The translations under genes were made by a program, and so were the position numbers. Shown piece by piece: positions 1 to 5,859 of a stretch of DNA of 6,272 bases. The notes beneath the pieces were generated by a model, which was not told the origin of the DNA, did not search any database, and was given only the letters and a program-made list of their open reading frames with translations. The DNA lies in assembly GCA_041191165.1 (NCBI GenBank), contig JBEEPJ010000130.1, positions 1 through 6,272 of the forward strand, in the 5' to 3' direction. Position 1 is the stretch's first letter, and every line of letters begins with the position of its first letter. The DNA comes from CAMCYM01 sp041191165. Lineage in GTDB: Bacteria > Bacteroidota > Bacteroidia > Flavobacteriales_D > Sanyastnellaceae.

Positions 1-980
1 GTGCGCTCGCGGGCGCCGCGACCGGTTCATATCAGGCGCCGGCGACCATCATGTTCGGCTTTTCCTTGGCCTTGGCCCTGCCCTTCATGCTCTTCAGCGC
101 CTTTCCCGGTTGGCTCAACTCGCTCCCCCAGTCAGGCGGTTGGCTCAACAGCGTGAAGGTGGTGCTGGGTTTGCTCGAAATCGGATTTGCCTTCAAGTTC
201 CTCTCGAATGCCGATCTCGTCTTGCAACTGGGGCTGCTGCCCAGGGAGTTGTTCATCGCCATTTGGATTGCTGTGGCGTTTGCGATCGCCTTTTACCTTT
301 TCGGTTGGCTGGCTTTTCCGCACGACTCGAAGTTTGAGCGGATGGGGGTTTTCCGGTTTGCAGCGGGCTTGAGCTTTTTTCTCTTTGCGGTGTACCTCGT
401 GCCCGGCCTATGGGGCGCGCCCGTCAAGCTCATCAGCGGCTTCCCTCCGCCCTTGACCTACGCTGAACAAGTCGCCGGCGGCGGAGCCCACGGCGGCGGA
501 GCGAGCGGGCATGTCACGCCGCGATTCACAGACTACGAGGACGCCCTCGCCGCTTCGGCCGAGGAAGGCAAGCCGGTTTTGATCGACTTCACGGGATGGG
601 CCTGCGTGAACTGCCGGAAGATGGAAGAACAGGTTTGGCCTCACCCAGAAGTGGCCTCCATCCTCAACGACGACGTCATCCTGGTCTCGCTGTATGTGGA
701 TGAGAAAATTCCCCTTCCCGAAAGTGAGCAATTTGAAGGCCAATACAAAGGAAAGCCCTTCCCGGTGAAGACGGTGGGCAACAAGTGGACCCTGCTCCAA
801 GCGGAGAAATTCCACACGAACAGCCAGCCTTTCTATGTCATGGTGGACCACGAAGGCAACCAGGTGGGCGGGCATGTGGGGTACGACTCTGACCCCCAAT
901 TGTTCCTCGATTTCCTGGCAGAAGGTCTCGCTGCGTACACGGAAAAGGGACAGTCACAAACTCCCACCTTTCAGCCCTGA
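1..980 (+). CDS. dsbD: Thiol:disulfide interchange protein DsbD, 3' part (5' end outside window)
   Basis: DsbD carries electrons from cytoplasmic thioredoxin across the inner membrane to periplasmic thiol proteins. The frame is open from base 3 and has no stop before the ATG at 51. The codons before that ATG read like the continuing membrane domain, so 51 is an internal Met and the gene begins outside the window. About 325 residues are visible, against roughly 650–700 expected for a whole Bacteroidota DsbD (from memory). Hydrophobic stretches at about 51–110, 150–205, 255–320 and 350–410 look like the last membrane helices. A Gly/His-rich linker (about 475–515) leads to a C-terminal thioredoxin-like domain with the redox motif W-A-C-V-N-C-R-K, cysteines encoded at 603–605 and 612–614, and a likely cis-Pro in S-Q-P-F-Y-V near 825–840. 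The membrane-domain cysteines are not in the visible part. It is followed 42 bp later by gmhA on the same strand. Confidence 0.93.
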   Translation, partial: ALAGAATGSYQAPATIMFGFSLALALPFMLFSAFPGWLNSLPQSGGWLNSVKVVLGLLEIGFAFKFLSNADLVLQLGLLPRELFIAIWIAVAFAIAFYLFGWLAFPHDSKFERMGVFRFAAGLSFFLFAVYLVPGLWGAPVKLISGFPPPLTYAEQVAGGGAHGGGASGHVTPRFTDYEDALAASAEEGKPVLIDFTGWACVNCRKMEEQVWPHPEVASILNDDVILVSLYVDEKIPLPESEQFEGQYKGKPFPVKTVGNKWTLLQAEKFHTNSQPFYVMVDHEGNQVGGHVGYDSDPQLFLDFLAEGLAAYTEKGQSQTPTFQP

Positions 981-1022
981 ATCGGTTGAAGGCCCGCTGA
1001 AAATCCGCTCCACCTTCGCGTC

Positions 1023-1601
1023 ATGATGAAAGAGCACGACTTCAAGGAGCACCTGCACCAAGCGGCGGCATTGCTGGCGCAGGTGATGGCGGATGAGCAG
1101 TGGTTGCGGGACGTGGACCGCGCTGCGGAGGCCTTTGTGACCAGCATTCGGGCTGGCGGGAAAATCATCTCCTGCGGCAATGGCGGGTCGCTGTGCGATG
1201 CCATGCATTTCGCCGAAGAACTCAGTGGTCGGTACCGAGAGAACCGCCGTGCGCTGCCTGCGCTGGCCTGCTCAGACGCATCCCACATGAGCTGCGTAGG
1301 CAACGACTACGGCTACGACCAGGTATTCGCCCGCTTTGTGGAGGCCATCGGGCAGCCCGGAGACGTCCTGCTCGCCATCTCCACGAGCGGGAAGTCCGCC
1401 AATGTCCTGGCCGCGGCGCAAGCCGCACGAAATCGGGGGATGGTGGTGGTAGGATTGACGGGAAAGGATGGCGGCCCTTTGGCAGCGTTGTGCGACTTCG
1501 AAGTTCGCGTGCCCTGGCATGGGTATGCTGACCGGATTCAAGAGATCCACATCAAGGTCATCCACGGTTGGATTGACGCCATTGAGCGGGCAGTCTGCTG
1601 A
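1023..1601 (+). CDS. gmhA: Phosphoheptose isomerase (D-sedoheptulose 7-phosphate isomerase)
   Basis: This cytoplasmic SIS-domain enzyme converts sedoheptulose 7-phosphate to D-glycero-D-manno-heptose 7-phosphate, the first step to ADP-heptose for lipopolysaccharide core. The product is 192 residues, the same length as E. coli GmhA, and aligns with it nearly end to end from memory. Visible motifs are C-G-N-G-G-S (51–56), D-A-M-H-F-A-E-E-L (59–67), S-C-V-G-N-D (90–95), the phosphate-binding S-T-S-G-K-S (120–125) and Y-A-D-R-I-Q-E-I-H (168–176). Residues E66 and H181 match the catalytic Glu65 and His180 of the E. coli enzyme, and D170 and Q173 are also present. There are two adjacent ATG codons, 1023 and 1026, and the first is chosen without strong evidence. 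No Shine-Dalgarno motif precedes it. The yifB-like gene begins 12 bp after the stop. No other heptose-pathway gene is in the window. Confidence 0.95.
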   Translation: MMKEHDFKEHLHQAAALLAQVMADEQWLRDVDRAAEAFVTSIRAGGKIISCGNGGSLCDAMHFAEELSGRYRENRRALPALACSDASHMSCVGNDYGYDQVFARFVEAIGQPGDVLLAISTSGKSANVLAAAQAARNRGMVVVGLTGKDGGPLAALCDFEVRVPWHGYADRIQEIHIKVIHGWIDAIERAVC

Positions 1602-1613
1602 TCTCCTTTTTTC

Positions 1614-3191
1614 ATGTTTGTCCGAACATACGGCGCCGCTTTTCGTGGCGTAGAGGTCACGCCATTGACCATTGAGATCCGCATGGATCGCGGTATTCAG
1701 TTCCAGGTTGCGGGGCTTTCTGCCAAATCCGCTCAGGACTGCCTCCTGCGCATCCGGGGGGCCTGGAAACAGCTCGGCATCGCCTGGCCCCGACAAGCGG
1801 TGACCATCAGTGTGAGCCCCGCGCTCCCACCTGGAGCGGAATGGGGCTTGGACCTGCCCATCGCCCTCGGATTGCTGGGCGCCATGGAACAACTGCCGCC
1901 CTCTCTCTTGGGCCGAATTTGCGCAGCGGGAGAGATTCGATTGGACGGCAGTTTGGCGGGGTCTCCCGGGTTGATCTCCTCCGCGTTCGCCGCTCGAGAA
2001 GCGGGCTGTGATGTGCTTCTGCTTCCGGACAGCATCGGCCCTGAGGCCGCCGGACTAGAACCCCAGGTGGCTGTTTTTGGGGCGTCTACTTTGCCCGAGA
2101 TCATTGAACACCTGCAAGGGGTGCGCATTCTTCCCCGTTTGATGCGGCGCAATGACGCCCCCCTGCCCACAGCTGAGGTGAAACTGGAGGATCTGCAGCT
2201 CTCCACCCATGCACGCACCACACTCATTGTAGCAGCGGCGGGGAATCACCACCTGCTGATGATCGGCCCTCCGGGAACCGGAAAATCCGTCATGGCTCGC
2301 TGCCTGCACGGACTTCTCCCTCCGCTGACAATTCCACAAGCTGCGGAGGTCAAGCGCATCCACGCCGCAAAAGGTCTGGCCCGAAAACACGATCGGCTGC
2401 CTCCCTTTCGATCGCCCCACACAGGAATGGGAACTGCCGCCATGCTGGGATCACGGCCCGGAGCAAATGCAGCACAAGGGCTGTGCACGCCGGGCGAACT
2501 GAGTCTCGCCCACCGGGGGGTGCTCTGTTTGGACGAGTTCCCCGAATTTCCGCGAAGCGTCATCGAAGGATTGCGGCAGCCCTTGGAAACCCGTTGCGTC
2601 GATGTCGCTCGGGCTGGCGTTTCCGCGAGCATGCCCGCCGACACGCTGGTGGTCGCCACCGCCAATCCTTGTCCATGTGGATATTTCGGTGAGGGTGAAA
2701 GCCGCTGCCAATGCACCCCCGTCCAGGTGCGAAACTATGCCCGCCGGCTGTCCGGGCCCATCATGGACCGGTTCGATCTCCACTATGAAACGGTGGACTC
2801 CCCATTGATCTCCACGGAAACCCTCCCAGGCCCATGGCCCCGAAGTACAGAGGCCGCAATCGCTCTGGTGGCCCAAGTGCGAAACTGGATGCAGACGGGA
2901 CCCCAGTCCTTGCTTCTGGCACGGACCCCTCTGATTCTGCCGGAAACGCATGCCCACCTCCATATGATGGTCAGGCATTTTGGGCTGACCTCTCGAGGAA
3001 AATCCAAACTCCTCCACATCGCACGTACCCTTTCTCTCATCGAAAACCAGGGATGGCAACCCCTGACCCCCGAAATACTCGAAAAAGCCATGTTATGGCG
3101 GCTGTTCGATCGAAAAGACCGCCACATTCCCGGCCCTGCATCAGCGCCATCTCAAACGGAGAATGCGCAGTATCTTTCCCCACAGACTTGA
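1614..3191 (+). CDS. yifB: YifB/ComM family Mg-chelatase-like AAA+ ATPase (divergent)
   Basis: The product has 525 residues, close to the roughly 510 usual for the family. The order is an N-terminal Lon-S16-like ChlI domain (about 1–175), an Mg-chelatase-type AAA+ domain (about 190–395) and a C-terminal helical domain (about 415–505), then about 20 poorly conserved residues. The start gives M-F-V-R-T-Y-G, the usual family opening, so ATG 1614 is firm. Visible motifs are Walker A G-P-P-G-T-G-K-S (218–225), Walker B L-C-L-D-E (304–308), R-Q-P-L-E, sensor N351 in the cysteine motif N-P-C-P-C-G (351–356) with C365 and C367, and S-G-P-I-M-D-R (380–386) with the likely arginine finger. Characterised ComM drives branch migration during natural transformation. 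The role in Bacteroidota is unknown to me. Several normally conserved positions differ (see findings). It lies 12 bp after gmhA and 4 bp before the carbonic anhydrase gene. Confidence 0.9.
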   Translation: MFVRTYGAAFRGVEVTPLTIEIRMDRGIQFQVAGLSAKSAQDCLLRIRGAWKQLGIAWPRQAVTISVSPALPPGAEWGLDLPIALGLLGAMEQLPPSLLGRICAAGEIRLDGSLAGSPGLISSAFAAREAGCDVLLLPDSIGPEAAGLEPQVAVFGASTLPEIIEHLQGVRILPRLMRRNDAPLPTAEVKLEDLQLSTHARTTLIVAAAGNHHLLMIGPPGTGKSVMARCLHGLLPPLTIPQAAEVKRIHAAKGLARKHDRLPPFRSPHTGMGTAAMLGSRPGANAAQGLCTPGELSLAHRGVLCLDEFPEFPRSVIEGLRQPLETRCVDVARAGVSASMPADTLVVATANPCPCGYFGEGESRCQCTPVQVRNYARRLSGPIMDRFDLHYETVDSPLISTETLPGPWPRSTEAAIALVAQVRNWMQTGPQSLLLARTPLILPETHAHLHMMVRHFGLTSRGKSKLLHIARTLSLIENQGWQPLTPEILEKAMLWRLFDRKDRHIPGPASAPSQTENAQYLSPQT

Positions 3192-3195
3192 TCCC

Positions 3196-3729
3196 ATGCA
3201 ACCCTGTGTTCTACCTGTACATGGCATTTCGCCCCGCTGGCACACCCGTTGTTGGCTGGCGCCCAATTGCACCCTCGTGGGAGATGTAGAACTCGGTGAG
3301 GAGAGCACGGTTTGGTTCGGAGCCATACTGCGCGGTGATGTGGCTCCCATCCGAATCGGCAAACGGGTAAACATCCAAGACGGCGCAGTGGTCCATGGCA
3401 CATTCGAAAAGAGCCACACCCAGATTGAAGATGGCGCTTCCATCGGCCATCTTGCGGTCGTTCATGGTGCACACATTGGAGCGGGCGCATTGATCGGCAT
3501 GGGCGCCATCATTCTCGACCATGTGGAAGTGGGGGAGGGTGCCGTGGTTGCCGCTGGCGCGGTGGTGTTGGCAGGGACCCAAATTCCACCCCGGACGCTA
3601 TGGGCAGGCGTGCCTGCAGTTCAACGTGGAGAAGCCCGCCCAGAACTCCTTGATCAACTCGCCCGGACTGCCGAGCGCTATGTCACTTATGCCCGTTGGT
3701 ACTCCTCTGAAAGTAAGGTTGAGACATAA
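3196..3729 (+). CDS. Gamma-class carbonic anhydrase family protein (left-handed beta-helix)
   Basis: The 177-residue product is built from hexapeptide repeats (I/V-G-x-G-A-x type) forming a left-handed parallel beta-helix with a C-terminal helix (about 155–172), as in Cam/CamH, YrdA and PaaY proteins. The three metal-binding histidines are present as H67 (V-V-H-G), H85 (I-G-H) and H90 (V-V-H-G), with R46-G-D, N59 and Q61 also at family positions. The family may hydrate CO2 at a trimer-interface metal, but many members have no shown activity, so I call the fold and metal site firmly and the reaction only tentatively. There is no signal peptide, so it is probably cytoplasmic. An in-frame ATG at 3163 would add 11 residues and overlap the yifB end. 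I prefer 3196 because M-Q-P-C-V-L-P-V-H-G matches the usual family opening. It is the last gene of the plus-strand set. Confidence 0.9.
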   Translation: MQPCVLPVHGISPRWHTRCWLAPNCTLVGDVELGEESTVWFGAILRGDVAPIRIGKRVNIQDGAVVHGTFEKSHTQIEDGASIGHLAVVHGAHIGAGALIGMGAIILDHVEVGEGAVVAAGAVVLAGTQIPPRTLWAGVPAVQRGEARPELLDQLARTAERYVTYARWYSSESKVET

Positions 3730-3762
3730 CCCAAGACCAGAAGAGGGTCCTGCACGAGGGGG
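3730..3762. other. Convergent intergenic spacer
   Basis: This 33-bp gap lies between the stop of the carbonic anhydrase gene on the plus strand and the stop of murI on the minus strand. The best hairpin I find is a 4-bp stem, GACC at 3735–3738 with GGTC at 3746–3749, and it has no T-run after it. I therefore see no supportable intrinsic terminator, and transcripts from the two sides may overlap at their 3' ends. Confidence 0.6.
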
Positions 3763-4575
3763 TCAGAGATCCCAAATGCGGCTCTCCACCAACTCCACAT
3801 CCTCCCCGAAGAATTTCTTGGCCCCAAGGGCAAAAGACGGTGTCAGGTCACTTACCAAGAATTGGTGAACCGGTGGCACAAATGATTTGCCTGCTTGTGC
3901 ATGGGGTGCTGGTTCACCCAAAATGCGCGAAACCCGTTCCGCCACAATTTGCGGACTGGGCACGATATGCACCGAGGAGGGAAGGAACCCCTGAATCTGA
4001 TGCGCTATGAGCGGATAATGGGTACAGCCGAGCACCATTGCATCCACTTCAGCGAAGGCTCCGTCACCGAGGTAAGCCTGCAACAGCGCTTCACTCACTG
4101 CATTCTCGGCAAAACCCTCTTCAATTGCCGAGGCAAGCAGCGGCGTAGCGCGCGCCACAACCTGGCAACCCCGCACCTGCAACTCCCGTTGATAGATCCC
4201 CGACTCGATGGTGGCGCGCGTGCCGATCACACCGATTCGACCGCGCGGAAACTGCTGGGTCACGGCCTCCACCACAGGTGAAACCACGTCTACCACCGGA
4301 ATTTGAGGGCCCAAGGCGTCATGGACCGCATCCAGCGCGTTGCTCGACGCAGAGTTACATGCCACCACCATCATGCGGCTACCCAAATCCCGCAAGTGAT
4401 GGGAAATGCGGGAGGAGAAATGCCGAATCAACTCCCGGGACTTATCGCCATAGGGAAGGTGCGCCGTATCCCCGAAGTAGAGAATCGGCACATGCGGCAA
4501 CCGATCCGCAACGGCACGTGCCACCGTCAACCCTCCGATTCCCGAATCGAAGATTCCGATCGGTTTCTCAGACAT
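3763..4575 (-). CDS. murI: Glutamate racemase
   Basis: MurI interconverts L- and D-glutamate in the cytoplasm without a cofactor and supplies D-Glu for peptidoglycan stem peptides. The 270-residue product has the usual family length. Both catalytic cysteines are present: C73 in V-A-C-N-S-A-S and C184 in L-G-C-T-H-Y-P, with the accompanying D10 in F-D-S-G-I-G-G and H186. The substrate-binding segment Y-F-G-D-T-A-H-L-P-Y-G (33–43) is also clear. The common A-C-N-T motif reads A-C-N-S here, a conservative change. The ATG at 4575 gives the standard N-terminus M-S-E-K-P-I-G-I-F-D-S-G. The gene begins 19 bp after the second ompH stop and is last in the minus-strand set, a neighbourhood common in Bacteroidota. 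No Shine-Dalgarno motif is visible. Confidence 0.96.
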   Translation of the reverse strand: MSEKPIGIFDSGIGGLTVARAVADRLPHVPILYFGDTAHLPYGDKSRELIRHFSSRISHHLRDLGSRMMVVACNSASSNALDAVHDALGPQIPVVDVVSPVVEAVTQQFPRGRIGVIGTRATIESGIYQRELQVRGCQVVARATPLLASAIEEGFAENAVSEALLQAYLGDGAFAEVDAMVLGCTHYPLIAHQIQGFLPSSVHIVPSPQIVAERVSRILGEPAPHAQAGKSFVPPVHQFLVSDLTPSFALGAKKFFGEDVELVESRIWDL

Positions 4576-4594
4576 GCAATAACCTGAGGTGCAA

Positions 4595-5098
4595 TCAGAG
4601 ACCCAACTTCGCCTTGACCAGCGGAGTTACATCATCTCCTCCACCCTTGTAAACGATAGCGCCCGCGCTCGTGTCGAAGATGTAAGCATAACCCTTCTCG
4701 GCTCCCACCTGATCAATGGCTTGCTGCACCCGCTGCATCATGGGCTGGAGCAACTCCTGTTCCAGCTGTACCAATTCAGACTGAACGGTGGTCGCAAACT
4801 CCTGCAAACCCTCATCCAATCCTTGCAACTCGCGCTCCTTTTGCTGGCGGATGGCAGGGGGCCAACTCTCGGCCTTGGCCTGGTAATCCGCAAACTTGGT
4901 CTGCAACTCCTGCTGCATGGAAGCCATGGCCGTTTCATACTCCGCGGCTCGCGTTTCGATTGTCGTTTTGGCTGTTGCGCGCTCGGGAAGCAACAACAGA
5001 ATCTCCTCCGAACTCACATGACCCAATTTCTGCGCCCAAGCACTTCCTGCCGCAACCACGAGCAGCAGACCCACCATCCAAACGTTTTTCATTCCCAT
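4595..5098 (-). CDS. ompH: OmpH/Skp family outer-membrane chaperone, second tandem copy
   Basis: This is a periplasmic chaperone of the Skp/OmpH family, which holds unfolded outer-membrane proteins for BamA. The 167-residue product has a signal peptide with hydrophobic core V-G-L-L-L-V-V-A-A-G and a probable cleavage after A-W-A (residue 22), giving a mature Q-K-L-G-H-V start. A long charged, Gln/Glu-rich helical region (about 40–130) fits the Skp coiled-coil arms. The family-typical end G-Y-A-Y-I-F-D-T-S and D-D-V-T follows. The frame is open up to an ATG at 5191, but that would precede the signal peptide with about 30 unlikely residues and overlap the upstream ompH. Two ATGs fit, 5098 and 5092. 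I chose 5098 because an A-rich leader (GAAAATTGAAA) abuts it, but 5092 (M-K-N-V-W) is nearly as good. It lies between the other ompH and murI. Confidence 0.9.
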   Translation of the reverse strand: MGMKNVWMVGLLLVVAAGSAWAQKLGHVSSEEILLLLPERATAKTTIETRAAEYETAMASMQQELQTKFADYQAKAESWPPAIRQQKERELQGLDEGLQEFATTVQSELVQLEQELLQPMMQRVQQAIDQVGAEKGYAYIFDTSAGAIVYKGGGDDVTPLVKAKLGL

Positions 5099-5117
5099 TT
5101 TCAATTTTCTAAATCTT

Positions 5118-5309
5118 TCAATTCTTTCCCGGTGTGCGGGATGGACCCTGTGTTCCCGGTCTCGGCGATCCTCCTCCTGCTCCAGCACCATTCACCGCAC
5201 CCCGAACCCGATCCACTGCAGACCCCCCTCCGGGCTTCTCTTCACCTTCTTCCTCTTCCTTCTCCCCTTCCTCCCCATCGCCCTCACCCTTGCCTTCCGT
5301 CGTTTCACC
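5118..5309 (-). other. Low-complexity C-terminal extension of the first OmpH
   Basis: Residues 171–233 of the first OmpH fall into two parts. An acidic block (about 171–195) is almost entirely Glu, Gly, Lys and Asp. A Gly/Pro/Ala/Ser block (about 196–233) contains short G-G-G and P-G units and a basic end. No hydrophobic segment or known binding motif is visible. The region is probably disordered. The second ompH product has no equivalent. Confidence 0.8.
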
Positions 5310-5819
5310 CGGGACATAGCCGAGTGCCTTGATCACACGATCTGAAATGTCGTACTTCGGATTCGTGTACAACATGTTGCTCTGATTGCTTTTGTCGAAG
5401 ATGACCATGTAACCGCTGCCGGAACAGATCTCCTTGAGTTCCTCGAAAATGCGGTCTTGAATGGGCTGAATCAACTCTTGGCGCTTGCGGAAAAGCTCCC
5501 CTTCCACGCCAAACTTCTCTTTTTGTAACTCCCGCGCCTCCACCCGCTTCGCCTCGATTTCCGTCTCGCGCTTGCCCCGCATCTCAGGCGTCAACAAGAC
5601 CCGTTCCGCACGGTATGCGAGCTCCAACCGCTCTACCGCCTCCCACTTCGCCTCAATCTCCGCCTGCCATTCCTGGGAAAGCCGGTTGAGCTCTTGCTGT
5701 GCAGCCTCATACTCTGGAATGTGCATCAACACATAATCCGAATCGATGTAGGCAAATTTCTGGGCATGAATCGCCGACCCCAAAAAGGCCATGGCGAAGA
5801 GAAGAATGAAGTTCCTCAT
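5118..5819 (-). CDS. ompH: OmpH/Skp family outer-membrane chaperone, first tandem copy with acidic/Gly-Pro tail
   Basis: The 233-residue product is a periplasmic OmpH/Skp-type chaperone. It has a signal peptide (residues 1–19, cleavage after I-H-A), a mature start Q-K-F-A-Y-I-D-S, and a strongly charged helical region (about 35–135) expected to form the coiled-coil arms. The conserved C-terminal core follows, with G-Y-M-V-I-F-D-K-S and Y-D-I-S-D-R-V-I-K-A-L-G-Y. The family core ends near residue 170. About 63 further residues form a tail, first very acidic (runs of Glu with Gly and Lys), then Gly/Pro/Ser/Arg-rich. This makes the protein much longer than its 167-residue neighbour. ATG 5819 is chosen because it gives a perfect signal peptide. 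It starts 40 bp after bamA and ends 19 bp before the second ompH, so co-expression with BamA is likely. Confidence 0.92.
   Translation of the reverse strand: MRNFILLFAMAFLGSAIHAQKFAYIDSDYVLMHIPEYEAAQQELNRLSQEWQAEIEAKWEAVERLELAYRAERVLLTPEMRGKRETEIEAKRVEARELQKEKFGVEGELFRKRQELIQPIQDRIFEELKEICSGSGYMVIFDKSNQSNMLYTNPKYDISDRVIKALGYVPGETTEGKGEGDGEEGEKEEEEGEEKPGGGSAVDRVRGAVNGAGAGGGSPRPGTQGPSRTPGKN
5245..5276 (-). repeat. 32-nt uninterrupted homopurine/homopyrimidine tract inside ompH
   Basis: Positions 5245–5276 are all C or T on the plus strand, so the coding strand and mRNA are all purine. The tract encodes most of the Glu/Lys/Gly acidic block of the first OmpH tail. Short G-A-A/G-A-G units make it prone to in-frame slippage. 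It is a composition feature of a coding region, not a separate element. Confidence 0.85.
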
Positions 5820-5859
5820 GGGTCGGAAAGTTACAAATGTCAGGCCAGTCTTTGTTTCA

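Noticed and set aside
107..149. 13-nt direct repeat CGGTTGGCTCAAC at 107–119 and 137–149
   Set aside because: It is in frame, 30 nt apart, and encodes the G-W-L-N pair flanking S-L-P-Q-S-G in DsbD. Similar paired W-L motifs occur in family members I recall, so it is protein constraint, not a mobile or regulatory repeat.
1272..1892. 206-codon minus-strand open frame across gmhA and yifB
   Set aside because: It spans the gap between two strongly supported plus-strand genes and has no recognisable motif. Such shadows are common in GC-rich coding DNA.
2451..3059. 202-codon minus-strand open frame inside yifB
   Set aside because: It is opposite the AAA+ and C-terminal domains of yifB and shows no protein family features.
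3735..3749. Possible terminator hairpin in the convergent spacer
   Set aside because: Only a 4-bp GACC/GGTC stem with a 7-nt loop forms, it cannot be extended, and no T-run follows on either strand.
4589..5332. 247-codon plus-strand open frame opposite both ompH genes
   Set aside because: It is antisense to two clearly recognised genes. Its product is low-complexity Leu/His/Pro-rich sequence mirroring the Glu/Gln-rich helices of OmpH.
5820..5859. Possible Bacteroidota promoter (TTTG / TAnnTTTG) upstream of the first ompH on the minus strand
   Set aside because: A TTTG and a TAACTTT-like stretch exist but overlap each other instead of being about 20 bp apart, so no credible promoter can be drawn.
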